Shown: positions 1 to 6,558 of the stretch, piece after piece
How the letters are laid out: each line of letters starts with the position of its first letter
Numbering within the stretch: position 1 is the stretch's first letter
The notes under the pieces: model-generated
What the model saw: the letters and a program-made list of their open reading frames with translations, nothing else
Told to the model about the DNA's origin: nothing
The model's database searches: none
NCBI GenBank assembly: GCA_030642335.1
Contig: DAOWNX010000040.1
Span: forward strand, 1-7,140
Source: Caldisericota bacterium
GTDB taxonomy: Bacteria; Caldisericota; Caldisericia; Caldisericales; Caldisericaceae
Reading direction: 5' to 3'
DNA: 7,140 bases
Position numbers and translations under genes: made by a program

Positions 1-600
1 AAAAAATCCTTGGGCAATGAATCGTTTGATTTATCTTCTTTTATGCTTTTGTTTTTCTTTGTATTTTCATCTTATATGGCATCATTACAGATTGCGCCAA
101 TGCTTTTTTATATAGAAAGCAAGAGCGTGTGGGTTCTTTTTACATCGAAAATAACTTCACAAGAGCTGTTATGGAGCAAATTTGTTATTCCATTTTTATT
201 GGGGGAGGTAATGAATGTCTTATTTTTCATTCTTATGATACTTGTTAGACATCCTTCTATTAACATGATTCTTGTTTCTGTTGCCTTTGCACTTTTTTTG
301 CCTTTTATTTTCTCAATAATTGGTGTTTCTACATCTGCGATGTTTCCTGTATTTAAGGAAGTGAAGAACCCTAAAAAAATAATACCGGGAAAGGTCGTTT
401 TAATTCAAACGGTTATGGGTTATGCGATGTTTGGTATTGCTTTTGGTTTTTTCTTTTTAAATAGGTTATTGATAAAAATTTGGGGTGGAACAGTTGCAGG
501 CATTGCAATATTTATTCTTGTAGGCATTCTTTCCTTTGCGATAGGTTTTTCTCTTATGTTTGCAGGTTCAAGAAGACTTAAATATGTAGAAATTCAGTAG
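1..600 (+). CDS. ABC-2-type exporter permease-like membrane protein, C-terminal part (5' truncated by window edge)
   Basis: The frame is open to the first base, and the TTG at 10 has no ribosome binding site, so this is the C-terminal portion of a longer protein. Counting from that TTG, about 196 residues hold roughly five hydrophobic segments (near 11-35, 57-79, 86-113, 131-151 and 160-184) separated by short basic loops such as KEVKNPKKIIPGK (116-128). The stretch ESKSVWVLFTSKITSQELLWSK (36-57) resembles the loop common in ABC-2-type exporter permeases, where a membrane helix is followed by a sentence-like E-x-K-x-x-W-x-L-x-x-S-x-I pattern and then a lysine before the next helix. It would sit in the cytoplasmic membrane and work with an ATPase, which is probably encoded upstream outside the window. 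The substrate cannot be inferred. It ends with a basic tail (SRRLKYVEIQ). Membrane location is clear; the permease assignment is by general resemblance only and another polytopic family is possible. Confidence 0.55.
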   Translation, partial: KKSLGNESFDLSSFMLLFFFVFSSYMASLQIAPMLFYIESKSVWVLFTSKITSQELLWSKFVIPFLLGEVMNVLFFILMILVRHPSINMILVSVAFALFLPFIFSIIGVSTSAMFPVFKEVKNPKKIIPGKVVLIQTVMGYAMFGIAFGFFFLNRLLIKIWGGTVAGIAIFILVGILSFAIGFSLMFAGSRRLKYVEIQ

Positions 601-688
601 ATACCTCTATTGTATTGACAAAAGTATGATCGGATAGAGATTTTTTAGGCTGAGTCTATGCAGAGATAATTTTGAAACAAAAAAATTG

Positions 689-707
689 ATTTTATACATG
701 ATAAAAT
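689..707. repeat. 7-bp perfect inverted repeat upstream of the 789 gene promoter
   Basis: ATTTTAT at 689-695 and ATAAAAT at 701-707 are exact reverse complements around the 5-base loop ACATG. The repeat lies 10 bases before the extended -10 element at 717-725, so it occupies the region around the -35 of that promoter and could be a binding site for a regulator. It is all A/T and no T-run follows it, so it is a poor terminator for the upstream membrane-protein gene. In DNA this AT-rich such a repeat can arise by chance. Confidence 0.3.
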
Positions 708-716
708 ATTTAATTG

Positions 717-725
717 TGGTATAAT
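717..725 (+). promoter_or_regulatory. Extended -10 promoter for the 789 gene
   Basis: TGGTATAAT combines a perfect TATAAT hexamer (720-725) with the TGn extension typical of extended -10 promoters. No good -35 lies 16-18 bases upstream, which such promoters tolerate. Transcription would start near 732, giving a leader of roughly 55 bases before the ATG at 789. This suggests the gene is transcribed independently of the upstream membrane-protein gene. Confidence 0.55.
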
Positions 726-788
726 TTTAGAAAAGGTTTTAGCAGAAGTTAAATTAATATTTTTTATAGTGGGGGGCATCAGGGTAAT

Positions 789-2441
789 ATGAAAAAGAAG
801 TCCTTAATTATTTTAGTCATTATCTTAGCTGCCATAATAATTTTATCTGTTTTTTTCTTTAATGGCATTTTACATAAAAGAACGACATATGATCCTGATA
901 TCATTATTCATCAGCTTTCTGAAGAAATGAAAAGCTGGATTGTTGAAAATAATTCCAATTGTTATAATGATATTTTGGTTGAGACGATACCGGAAACATG
1001 GGTGTTTGAAGGCAATAAGGCAGAAATAGTTTTTAATACAAAAATTACTATGACACTGAAAGCCGAAAAGGTTGATGATTTGCCTATAATAAAGGGTATG
1101 TTGAGGTATCTGGATTCAAAAAAAGGGGAACTTTCTCAGAAACAAATAGATGAAGCAAAAATATCTCTAAATAATTGGCGTGAAGAATTAAAAGATTCCA
1201 TTGGGAACCAAGAGGTTTTTAATTTTGTGCTTAAAACAGTTGCTAATATGGATAGTCATGGGGATATTATAAAAAGTACACTTCAATTCTTTGTAAATAC
1301 ATCGATAGATGAGGAGCCACATTTTGTGTTAGTTCAAACATTGACACCTAAAGCGAGTGAGGAAACGGAAGAAGAAGGATTTGCATTAATGAAAGAGATT
1401 GTGGAAAATGTTGGAAATGTTATTTCAGAAGATTCTATTCCTTTTCTTGTGTTTAAAACTGCTGCTGGTTCGGAAATTAAAGCGTATCTTAATTACTGGG
1501 ATTTACAAAATGGGAAAATTATTTCAACAGGCAAAGTTGTTTATTCAATTCCGCCTGCCCCGTACTTAGTACCAGTTGAAAATTGGGCCTTTCCACTATC
1601 CTGGGATGGAGATAGTTATATGATTTTGCCAGAAACCGCAAAGGTTATTATGTCTATATATCAAAAAATGGAAAAGATTGATGTTTCGGTTGGGTCTTCA
1701 CCGAAACTTTTTGGAAACAACTTGATAATGATTAAATTAACCGAGGAAAACGATGGATATTTCCACTACTTAATAAAAATATGGAATGGCGAGCAATATG
1801 TTGAAAAAGAAATGCACTTTACTTCTGTTGTTAAAGGACTGGACGGTACTAAATATTCGGTTACAGATTATGGACGTCCAGTTGCTGTTTACAACGATGG
1901 CTATAATATAAACGTACTTATTTCTTATTCTCTTCCTGCTAAACCATCGCTACTGGAAATAAAACTTCTTCTTTATACATGGAATATAAACAGCGAAAAA
2001 GGTATCTGGCACACTATTTTTATAGAAGAAGGTGCCGGGCCAACCCCATCTAGCCCCATCGACACAAACTATGTGCTGTCAATTGATAATAAGTTTTATT
2101 GCCAGGCAGGGTGGAGTGGTTTGCAGCTTGTCGATATCAAAAATTATTCTTGCAAGCTTGAAGAAAGCATTATGAAATTTAAAAAATATTTGTTTCCTTC
2201 GGCTCCTTACGGGAAAATTCTTGTCAGTGAAACTTTTGCCCTGGGGCTGTACAACGATATTAAGATTATTGGTATCGAGGACGACTATATATGTGCAATA
2301 AAAAATAATAATATTATAGGCATCCTTGTTAGGAGAGAAAACTCTATTCAAGTGATGGATGCCGATAAAAAAGTAATATCTGAATTTTTGATTAAGGATA
2401 GTGCCCGCTTAAAATTTCCAAATGTTAATGGAAAACGGTAA
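789..2441 (+). CDS. Membrane-anchored extracytoplasmic protein of unknown function
   Basis: I do not recognise a family for this 550-residue protein. Residues 2-4 are lysines followed by a hydrophobic stretch at about 5-24, then a charged region (HKR, 29-31). There is no lipobox or clear signal-peptidase site, so it reads as a single N-terminal membrane anchor with the remaining ~520 residues outside the cytoplasm. Residues ~36-240 mix helices and strands, with an acidic patch (SEETEEEG, 190-197). The C-terminal half is rich in short alternating strands, for example DDYICAIKNNNIIGILV and SIQVMDADKKVI, a pattern that could be beta-propeller-like; this is inference. No catalytic motif is visible. 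The ATG has AGGG at 781-784 close upstream and a GGGGGG run at 771-776, neither an ideal Shine-Dalgarno. The extended -10 at 717-725 suggests its own transcription. Its stop is followed in the same frame by an unrelated enzyme-like tail, so the 3' end may have been rearranged. A link to the upstream permease-like gene is possible but unsupported. Confidence 0.8.
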   Translation: MKKKSLIILVIILAAIIILSVFFFNGILHKRTTYDPDIIIHQLSEEMKSWIVENNSNCYNDILVETIPETWVFEGNKAEIVFNTKITMTLKAEKVDDLPIIKGMLRYLDSKKGELSQKQIDEAKISLNNWREELKDSIGNQEVFNFVLKTVANMDSHGDIIKSTLQFFVNTSIDEEPHFVLVQTLTPKASEETEEEGFALMKEIVENVGNVISEDSIPFLVFKTAAGSEIKAYLNYWDLQNGKIISTGKVVYSIPPAPYLVPVENWAFPLSWDGDSYMILPETAKVIMSIYQKMEKIDVSVGSSPKLFGNNLIMIKLTEENDGYFHYLIKIWNGEQYVEKEMHFTSVVKGLDGTKYSVTDYGRPVAVYNDGYNINVLISYSLPAKPSLLEIKLLLYTWNINSEKGIWHTIFIEEGAGPTPSSPIDTNYVLSIDNKFYCQAGWSGLQLVDIKNYSCKLEESIMKFKKYLFPSAPYGKILVSETFALGLYNDIKIIGIEDDYICAIKNNNIIGILVRRENSIQVMDADKKVISEFLIKDSARLKFPNVNGKR

Positions 2442-2573
2442 GGGCGGTTATTTGAGGATGATATGCCGACAGAATCAGCTACGTATCTTGCTTGGAGCCA
2501 TGCATCTTATATTATTCTTTATGAGCTTATAAACAATCCTTCTTTACTTTCAGGAATGCGTTCCCTATTCTAA
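2442..2573 (+). pseudogene. Remnant of the C-terminal tail of a GH15 glucoamylase-type enzyme
   Basis: Immediately after the TAA of the preceding gene the same frame stays open for 43 codons to a TAA at 2571-2573. Its translation contains PTESATYLAWSHASYIILYE, which closely resembles the C-terminal motif of bacterial family 15 glycoside hydrolases (glucoamylase-like), where a PT-x-SATPLAWSHAEY-type sequence sits in the last helices of the (alpha/alpha)6 barrel. About 400 or more residues of such an enzyme, including both catalytic glutamates, are absent here. An internal ATG at 2463 has no proper ribosome binding site except a weak GAGG at 2454-2457 and would give only 36 residues. I therefore read this as the leftover 3' end of a deleted or rearranged gene. 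The family match is from memory of the motif; chance resemblance is less likely but not excluded. Confidence 0.55.
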
Positions 2574-2587
2574 ATTCTTTTGCCTGT

Positions 2588-3469
2588 CTATTTTACCCTG
2601 TTTTTTAGTCTCCCTATTTTTTCTATATAACACTGTATCACATCACCTTTTTTAATTGGCGCAATACCCGATACTGTACCTGTTGAGATAATATCTCCGG
2701 GATAAAGGGTTAAGTATTGAGAAATGTAATAAATAAGATAATTAATCTTAAAAATCATATCTCTGGTGTTTCCTTTTTGACGTACTTTTCCATTTACACT
2801 GAGCTCAATGTTCAGTTTATGCGGATTTCTAATTTCATCTTTTGTCACAATGTACGGCCCTATTGGCATTGCTGTATCAAAGTTTTTTGATCTAAACCAT
2901 GGCTGTCCTTTTTTCATATCGCTATATTCCATTTCTCTTTCTGTGATGTCATTTGCAATCGCATAGCCAAATACATATTCCATTGCGTCTTTCATCGGAA
3001 TATTTTTGCCTGCTTTACCTATAACTACGGCAAGTTCTATTTCAGGGTCTATTCTTTTTGCAGATGCAGGATAGATAATCGAGTCCTCATTTGCTATTGT
3101 GCAATCGGCAAATTTGCCAAAGAGTATCGGTGCTTCCGGGACACTACTTCCTGTTTCTTTTGCATGTGCAGAGTAGTTTTTGCCAAGGCATATGATTTTG
3201 CTTTCTCTTCCTACTGGTGCGCCAAGTTCTGGTTTTTTTGCAGAGAAGATTGGAAGAAATTTATTTCCAAATGTTTTTTCTCCTACTTTCATCATTTTTT
3301 TAACTTTTTCCCATTTTTGAATCAGCTCAACGATGCTCCAGATAGCGGGAAATTCTTCTTTTCCGAGATTGCTCAGCGTGTCTGATAAAAGTGCAATGTC
3401 AATGACTTGTTCTTTGTAAATGATTCCTACTTTTTCAATTTTTTCTTCTTTAAATGTACAGATTTTCAT
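2588..3469 (-). CDS. Fumarylacetoacetate hydrolase (FAH) family protein
   Basis: This 293-residue protein has the two-part layout of bacterial FAH-family enzymes: an N-terminal domain of about 85 residues, then the FAH catalytic fold from about residue 90. The entry motif KIICLGKNYSAHAKE holds His102 and Glu105, matching the catalytic His-Glu pair of human FAHD1. Metal ligands appear as Glu143 and Glu145 (DPEIELAVVIGK) and Asp174 (NDITERE), with Lys195 in SKNFDTAMPIGP; the spacing between these residues equals that in FAHD1. The hallmark PGDIISTGTVSGIA is at 257-270. Family members are Mg/Mn-dependent cytoplasmic enzymes acting on 2-keto acids: acylpyruvate hydrolases, oxaloacetate decarboxylases, and isomerase/decarboxylases of homoprotocatechuate breakdown. 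The sequence does not settle which, and no aromatic pathway genes are adjacent. The ATG is supported by AGGAGG (complement of 3474-3480) and a nearby promoter. It runs convergently with the gene at 789 and divergently from pyrG. Confidence 0.93.
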   Translation of the reverse strand: MKICTFKEEKIEKVGIIYKEQVIDIALLSDTLSNLGKEEFPAIWSIVELIQKWEKVKKMMKVGEKTFGNKFLPIFSAKKPELGAPVGRESKIICLGKNYSAHAKETGSSVPEAPILFGKFADCTIANEDSIIYPASAKRIDPEIELAVVIGKAGKNIPMKDAMEYVFGYAIANDITEREMEYSDMKKGQPWFRSKNFDTAMPIGPYIVTKDEIRNPHKLNIELSVNGKVRQKGNTRDMIFKINYLIYYISQYLTLYPGDIISTGTVSGIAPIKKGDVIQCYIEKIGRLKNRVK

Positions 3470-3493
3470 CTTGCCTCCTCTTATTTTGTCTAT

Positions 3494-3521
3494 ATTTTAA
3501 AGTCCTTGTTATAAAAATCAA
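3494..3521 (-). promoter_or_regulatory. Sigma-70-type promoter of the FAH gene
   Basis: On the minus strand a -35 TTGATT (3516-3521) is followed after 16 bases by a -10 TAAAAT (3494-3499). The -10 matches the consensus at five of six positions and the -35 at four. Transcription would begin about 3487, leaving a short leader with the ribosome binding site (3474-3480) and the ATG at 3469. The fit between promoter, Shine-Dalgarno and start supports the annotated start. Confidence 0.5.
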
Positions 3522-3551
3522 GAAATTAGAAATTGTTTTTTGTAATTCTTG
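3519..3551. repeat. Imperfect inverted repeat overlapping the FAH promoter -35
   Basis: CAAGAAATTA (3519-3528) faces TAATTCTTG (3543-3551). The arms are reverse complements apart from one bulged A, and are separated by 14 bases. The left arm overlaps the -35 of the FAH promoter, so a protein bound here could affect that gene. It could be an operator, or a chance repeat in AT-rich DNA. It lies about 130 bases before the pyrG start and is less clearly related to pyrG. Confidence 0.3.
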
Positions 3552-3640
3552 GTTTGATTTTTTGTAAAAATAAATTAATCTATATCAAAAAGAATATATA
3601 CAGAAAGACGCCACTTTGAATTAATTTATAACTTCTGTTT

Positions 3641-3649
3641 TGGGATAGT
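3641..3649 (+). promoter_or_regulatory. Possible extended -10 promoter of pyrG
   Basis: TGGGATAGT has a TGn extension before GATAGT (3644-3649), a four-of-six match to TATAAT. A TTGAAT hexamer lies upstream at 3616-3621, but the 22-base spacing is too long for a standard -35. Transcription would start near 3656, a dozen bases before the GGAGGG ribosome binding site. This is the best candidate in the spacer but weak; I see no G-run at the predicted start and so no sign of the B. subtilis-type pyrG control. Confidence 0.25.
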
Positions 3650-3681
3650 AAGAAAAACGTTACACATGGAGGGTTGTAAAA

Positions 3682-5274
3682 ATGAAAAAGTACATCTTTG
3701 TTACGGGTGGAGTAATGTCATCTCTTGGGAAAGGGATTACCTCTGCGTCTCTGGGAAGAATTCTAAAAAGTGAGGGTTACAAGGTTACGATTTTAAAATT
3801 TGATCCCTATCTAAATATCGATGCAGGCTCACAAAACCCCTTTCAGCATGGAGAAGTGTTTGTTACTGAAGATGGAGCAGAAACAGATTTAGACCTTGGC
3901 CATTATGAAAGATTTCTTGATGAGAATCTTTTCCAAGAAAATAATGTAACTAGCGGGCAAGTATATCAAACTGTCATTCAAAAGGAAAGAAGAGGCGATT
4001 ACTTAGGTTCAACTGTGCAAATTATTCCGCATATAACAGCAGAGATCAAGAGAAGAATAAGAATTGTGTCCGAGAATTCGGATAAAGATATAACAATTGT
4101 TGAAGTGGGAGGAACAGTTGGAGATATAGAAAGCTTGCCATTTCTTGAATCAATAAGAGAATTTAAAATGGAAGAAGGGGAAGGAAATGTTGCTTTTGTC
4201 CATCTTACTTATATTCCTTATCTTAAAATGACAGGCGAACTTAAAACAAAACCTACACAGCACAGCGTAGGAGAACTCAGGAAAATAGGTATTCAACCGG
4301 ATATCATTATTGCAAGAGGCGAAAGGGATATAGGTAAAGAGGAAAAAAAGAAAATTGCACTCTTTACAAATGTACGCGAGGAGAATATATTTTCTTTAAG
4401 CAATGCCGATTTAATTTATAAGGTTCCCTTAATTCTCGAAAGAGAAGGTATAAGTTGTACACTCTCAAGAATTTTACATCTCAGGGAAAGAGAACCAAAA
4501 CTTTTTGATTGGCAGGAGATGATAAAAAAGGGGATGGAGAGAAAAGGGACAGTGAAGCTTGCTATAGTCGGAAAGTATATAAAATTGCAAGATGCTTATC
4601 TTTCGTTGAATGAAGCAATCAGACACAGTTCTTTTGAGGCAGGTGTAAATGTTGATATACAATGGATTGAATCAGAACTTTTAGAAGATTCAACTGCTTC
4701 CTTAAAAGGAGTAAATGGCATTCTTGTTCCGGGCGGTTTTGGAAAGAGAGGTATTGAAGGAATGATTAGTGCTGCTCAATTTGCTAGAGAAAATAAAATA
4801 CCATATTTTGGTATCTGTCTGGGTATGCAAGTTGCTGTAATTGAATTTGCAAAAAATGTTTTGAAATGGAAAGATGCTCACAGCGCAGAATTTATGCCTC
4901 AGACGACACATCCTGTGATTGACCTTATGGAAGAACAAAAGAATATTACAGACAAGGGTGGCACAATGAGATTGGGTGCGTACAAGTGTGATTTTATTAA
5001 AAAGTTGAGTGTATACAAATTTTATGGCAATAAACCTTATGTGTTTGAGAGGCACAGACATAGATATGAATTAAACAATGGTTACAGGGAACAAATTGAA
5101 GATAAGGGATTAAAGATAGTCGGGGAGTATACTGAAAAACATCTTGGCGAGATTGTTGAGATGCGTGAACATCCTTTTTTTGTTGGAGTACAATTTCATC
5201 CCGAATTTAAATCCCGTCCACTCTCACCGCATCCTTTATTTACAGCCTTTGTCCGCGCTATGAAAAGTACTTGA
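3682..5274 (+). CDS. pyrG: CTP synthase (glutamine-hydrolysing)
   Basis: PyrG makes CTP from UTP, ATP and glutamine (or ammonia), the last step of de novo pyrimidine nucleotide synthesis, as a cytoplasmic tetramer. At 530 residues it has normal length. The N-terminal synthetase domain (~1-270) shows VTGGVMSSLGKG (7-18) with the P-loop, QHGEVFVTEDGAETDLDLGHYERF with the Mg ligand Asp71, EVGGTVGDIESLPF with Glu141, and KTKPTQHSVGELR for UTP/CTP binding. The C-terminal class I glutaminase domain (~290-530) has the oxyanion region PGGFGKRG, the nucleophile Cys379 in GICLGMQ, the ERHRHRYELNN segment, and the His506/Glu508 pair in GVQFHPEFKSRP. The ATG is supported by GGAGGG at 3668-3673, eight bases away. 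One oddity is DPYLNIDAGSQNPFQH (41-56), where nearly all family members have GTM in place of GSQ. It is transcribed divergently from the FAH gene and codirectionally with the following ABC-F gene, which lies 180 bases downstream. Confidence 0.98.
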   Translation: MKKYIFVTGGVMSSLGKGITSASLGRILKSEGYKVTILKFDPYLNIDAGSQNPFQHGEVFVTEDGAETDLDLGHYERFLDENLFQENNVTSGQVYQTVIQKERRGDYLGSTVQIIPHITAEIKRRIRIVSENSDKDITIVEVGGTVGDIESLPFLESIREFKMEEGEGNVAFVHLTYIPYLKMTGELKTKPTQHSVGELRKIGIQPDIIIARGERDIGKEEKKKIALFTNVREENIFSLSNADLIYKVPLILEREGISCTLSRILHLREREPKLFDWQEMIKKGMERKGTVKLAIVGKYIKLQDAYLSLNEAIRHSSFEAGVNVDIQWIESELLEDSTASLKGVNGILVPGGFGKRGIEGMISAAQFARENKIPYFGICLGMQVAVIEFAKNVLKWKDAHSAEFMPQTTHPVIDLMEEQKNITDKGGTMRLGAYKCDFIKKLSVYKFYGNKPYVFERHRHRYELNNGYREQIEDKGLKIVGEYTEKHLGEIVEMREHPFFVGVQFHPEFKSRPLSPHPLFTAFVRAMKST

Positions 5275-5314
5275 AAATATTTACTTGACAACAAGACGGA
5301 TAATAGAAAATAAA

Positions 5315-5350
5315 ATGCAAAAAGAGAGAAATGGGCGAAGGGTAAGGTAA
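5315..5350 (+). CDS. Possible 11-residue arginine-rich leader peptide before the ABC-F gene
   Basis: ATG at 5315 opens an 11-codon frame, MQKERNGRRVR, ending at TAA 5348-5350, in the 180-base spacer before an antibiotic-resistance-type ABC-F gene. Such genes are often controlled by short translated leaders that stall drug-bound ribosomes, and some known stalling leaders carry closely spaced arginines. Against it, I see no good Shine-Dalgarno upstream and no clear pair of alternative hairpins between it and the ABC-F start. It is listed as a low-confidence possibility only. Confidence 0.15.
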   Translation: MQKERNGRRVR

Positions 5351-5454
5351 AATTTTTTAATAAAACGTTGAAGGTGGATGTAAACAGTATTTAAATGGGC
5401 AATATGCAAGGATGATCTTGAATGATTAGTATATTATAAGGGGAAGGAATACTT

Positions 5455-6558
5455 ATGTCATTGATTCAACTTAATAGAGTGTATTTTCAATATGATTCAT
5501 CATCTACACAAGTCTTTAATAATTTGTCTATTTCAATAGATACTGCGTGGAAAACAGGTATTGTTGGGAGAAATGGGGAAGGCAAAACTACGCTTCTTAA
5601 TTTAATAATGAGAAAAATTGTTCCAACAAAAGGGAAAATTAATATACCGATGAAAACGGAGTATTTTCCTTATGAACCAAAACGAACAGGAAAAGCTACA
5701 TTAAATGTAATAAAAGATAGTATAGCTCCATTTTATCAATGGGAAGAACAAATGAGGCAGCTGTTGAACGATAGTGATGCAAGTAGCTTAGAAAGCTATG
5801 GGGAGATATTGGAAAAATATCAAAATGTAGGTGGATACGAAATTGATGCACTAATTGAAAAAGAGATGAATATGATGAAAATGAATTCGGAGTTGTTAAA
5901 CCGTGATTTTAACACTCTGAGTGCGGGAGAAAGAACGCGTGTATTAATTATCTCATTGTTTTTGAAAAGAGGATATTTTTTATTAATTGATGAACCGACA
6001 AATCACCTTGATTTAGAAGGAAGGAAATTATTGGGCGAGTACCTTATTCAAAAGAGTGGGTTTATTCTAGTTTCACACGATAGATATCTTTTAGATATAT
6101 GTGTAGACCATATTTTATTTATCAATAAAAAAAATATTTATATTGAAAAAGGTAATTTTTCCTCCTGGAAACATAATAGAGATATTAGAAAAGAGTTTGA
6201 AAAACGCAAAAGGAAGAATTTGCAAAAAGAAATAAAATCTTTAAAAATTGCAGCGACAAAGAGGAGAAACTGGGCAAACAATAGAGAAACGGACAAAAAA
6301 GCAAAGACTGACCAAAAAGAGCGGGTTGATAAAGGTTTTGTTGGGCATAGAGCGGCAAAATCCATGAAACGAGCGCTAAATATAGAAAAGAGAAGAGAAA
6401 CGAAAATTGAGGAAAAAAAATACCTTCTCAATGATTTTGATAAAGAAAGAAGATTAAAGTTAGATACCAGCGCTGACTCTCCTCAAAACATTTTAAGATT
6501 AGATCATATTTTTGTCAGCATAAAGGCAAAACAATTATTAAAGATTTTTCACTTGTGA
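5455..6558 (+). CDS. Antibiotic-resistance-type ABC-F ATPase (Lsa/Vga-like), N-terminal half of a frameshifted gene
   Basis: ABC-F proteins of this group bind the ribosomal E site and push drugs such as lincosamides, streptogramins A and pleuromutilins off the peptidyl-transferase centre; they have no membrane domain. This frame carries the complete first ATPase domain: Walker A GRNGEGKTT (38-46), signature LSAGER (155-160; canonical LSGGE altered at the third position), Walker B FLLIDE with catalytic Glu180, D-loop NHLD, and the switch histidine His208. The long basic interdomain linker follows (~235-340), including DKGFVGHRAAKSMKRALNIEKR, very like the Lsa-type linker. The second domain begins (LRLDHIFVS, 347-355), but the frame then goes off family pattern and stops at TGA 6556-6558. 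Start choice is backed by a purine-rich ribosome binding site, AGGGGAAGGA (5439-5448). The rest of the protein lies in the next frame. Regulation is unclear. Confidence 0.9.
   Translation: MSLIQLNRVYFQYDSSSTQVFNNLSISIDTAWKTGIVGRNGEGKTTLLNLIMRKIVPTKGKINIPMKTEYFPYEPKRTGKATLNVIKDSIAPFYQWEEQMRQLLNDSDASSLESYGEILEKYQNVGGYEIDALIEKEMNMMKMNSELLNRDFNTLSAGERTRVLIISLFLKRGYFLLIDEPTNHLDLEGRKLLGEYLIQKSGFILVSHDRYLLDICVDHILFINKKNIYIEKGNFSSWKHNRDIRKEFEKRKRKNLQKEIKSLKIAATKRRNWANNRETDKKAKTDQKERVDKGFVGHRAAKSMKRALNIEKRRETKIEEKKYLLNDFDKERRLKLDTSADSPQNILRLDHIFVSIKAKQLLKIFHL
6517..6524 (+). other. Frameshift site within the ABC-F gene
   Basis: Up to codon AGC (6517-6519) the upstream frame gives LRLDHIFVS; from about 6520 the family-like sequence continues in the -1 frame as KGKTIIKDFSL and on into VMGRDDRIAIVGKNG. 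Adding one base between 6519 and 6520 gives NAT AAA GGC, and if that base were T the result would be VSYKGK, restoring the aromatic A-loop residue typical of this position. No slippery heptamer of the X XXY YYZ type is present, so programmed frameshifting looks unlikely. A one-base deletion or a sequencing/assembly error fits best. Confidence 0.75.

Noticed and set aside
615..620. Perfect TTGACA after the permease-like gene, suggesting a promoter
   Set aside because: No acceptable -10 lies 15-19 bases downstream; the stronger candidate for the next gene is the extended -10 at 717-725.
2553..2564. GGAATGCGTTCC hairpin as a terminator between the convergent genes
   Set aside because: The stem is only four base pairs with no T-run beside it on either strand; it lies inside the GH15-like tail.
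5285..5316. TTGACA (5285-5290) with TAAAAT (5311-5316) as a promoter for the ABC-F gene
   Set aside because: The 20-base spacing is too long for a standard promoter, and the closer GATAAT (5299-5304) is only 8 bases away. The pairing is not convincing, and the TTGACA also falls in a small CTTG/CAAG hairpin.
6138..6431. 97-codon minus-strand frame opposite the ABC-F linker, and similar antisense frames at 2079-2351, 4474-4662 and 4702-5061
   Set aside because: They lie entirely opposite well-supported genes, have no ribosome binding sites and look like low-complexity complements of Lys/Glu- or hydrophobic-rich coding sequence.
6517..6532. Programmed -1 ribosomal frameshifting joining the two ABC-F halves
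   Set aside because: No X XXY YYZ slippery heptamer in the right phase and no evident downstream stem; the AAAA at 6528-6531 lies past the point where the family-like sequence has already switched frame.
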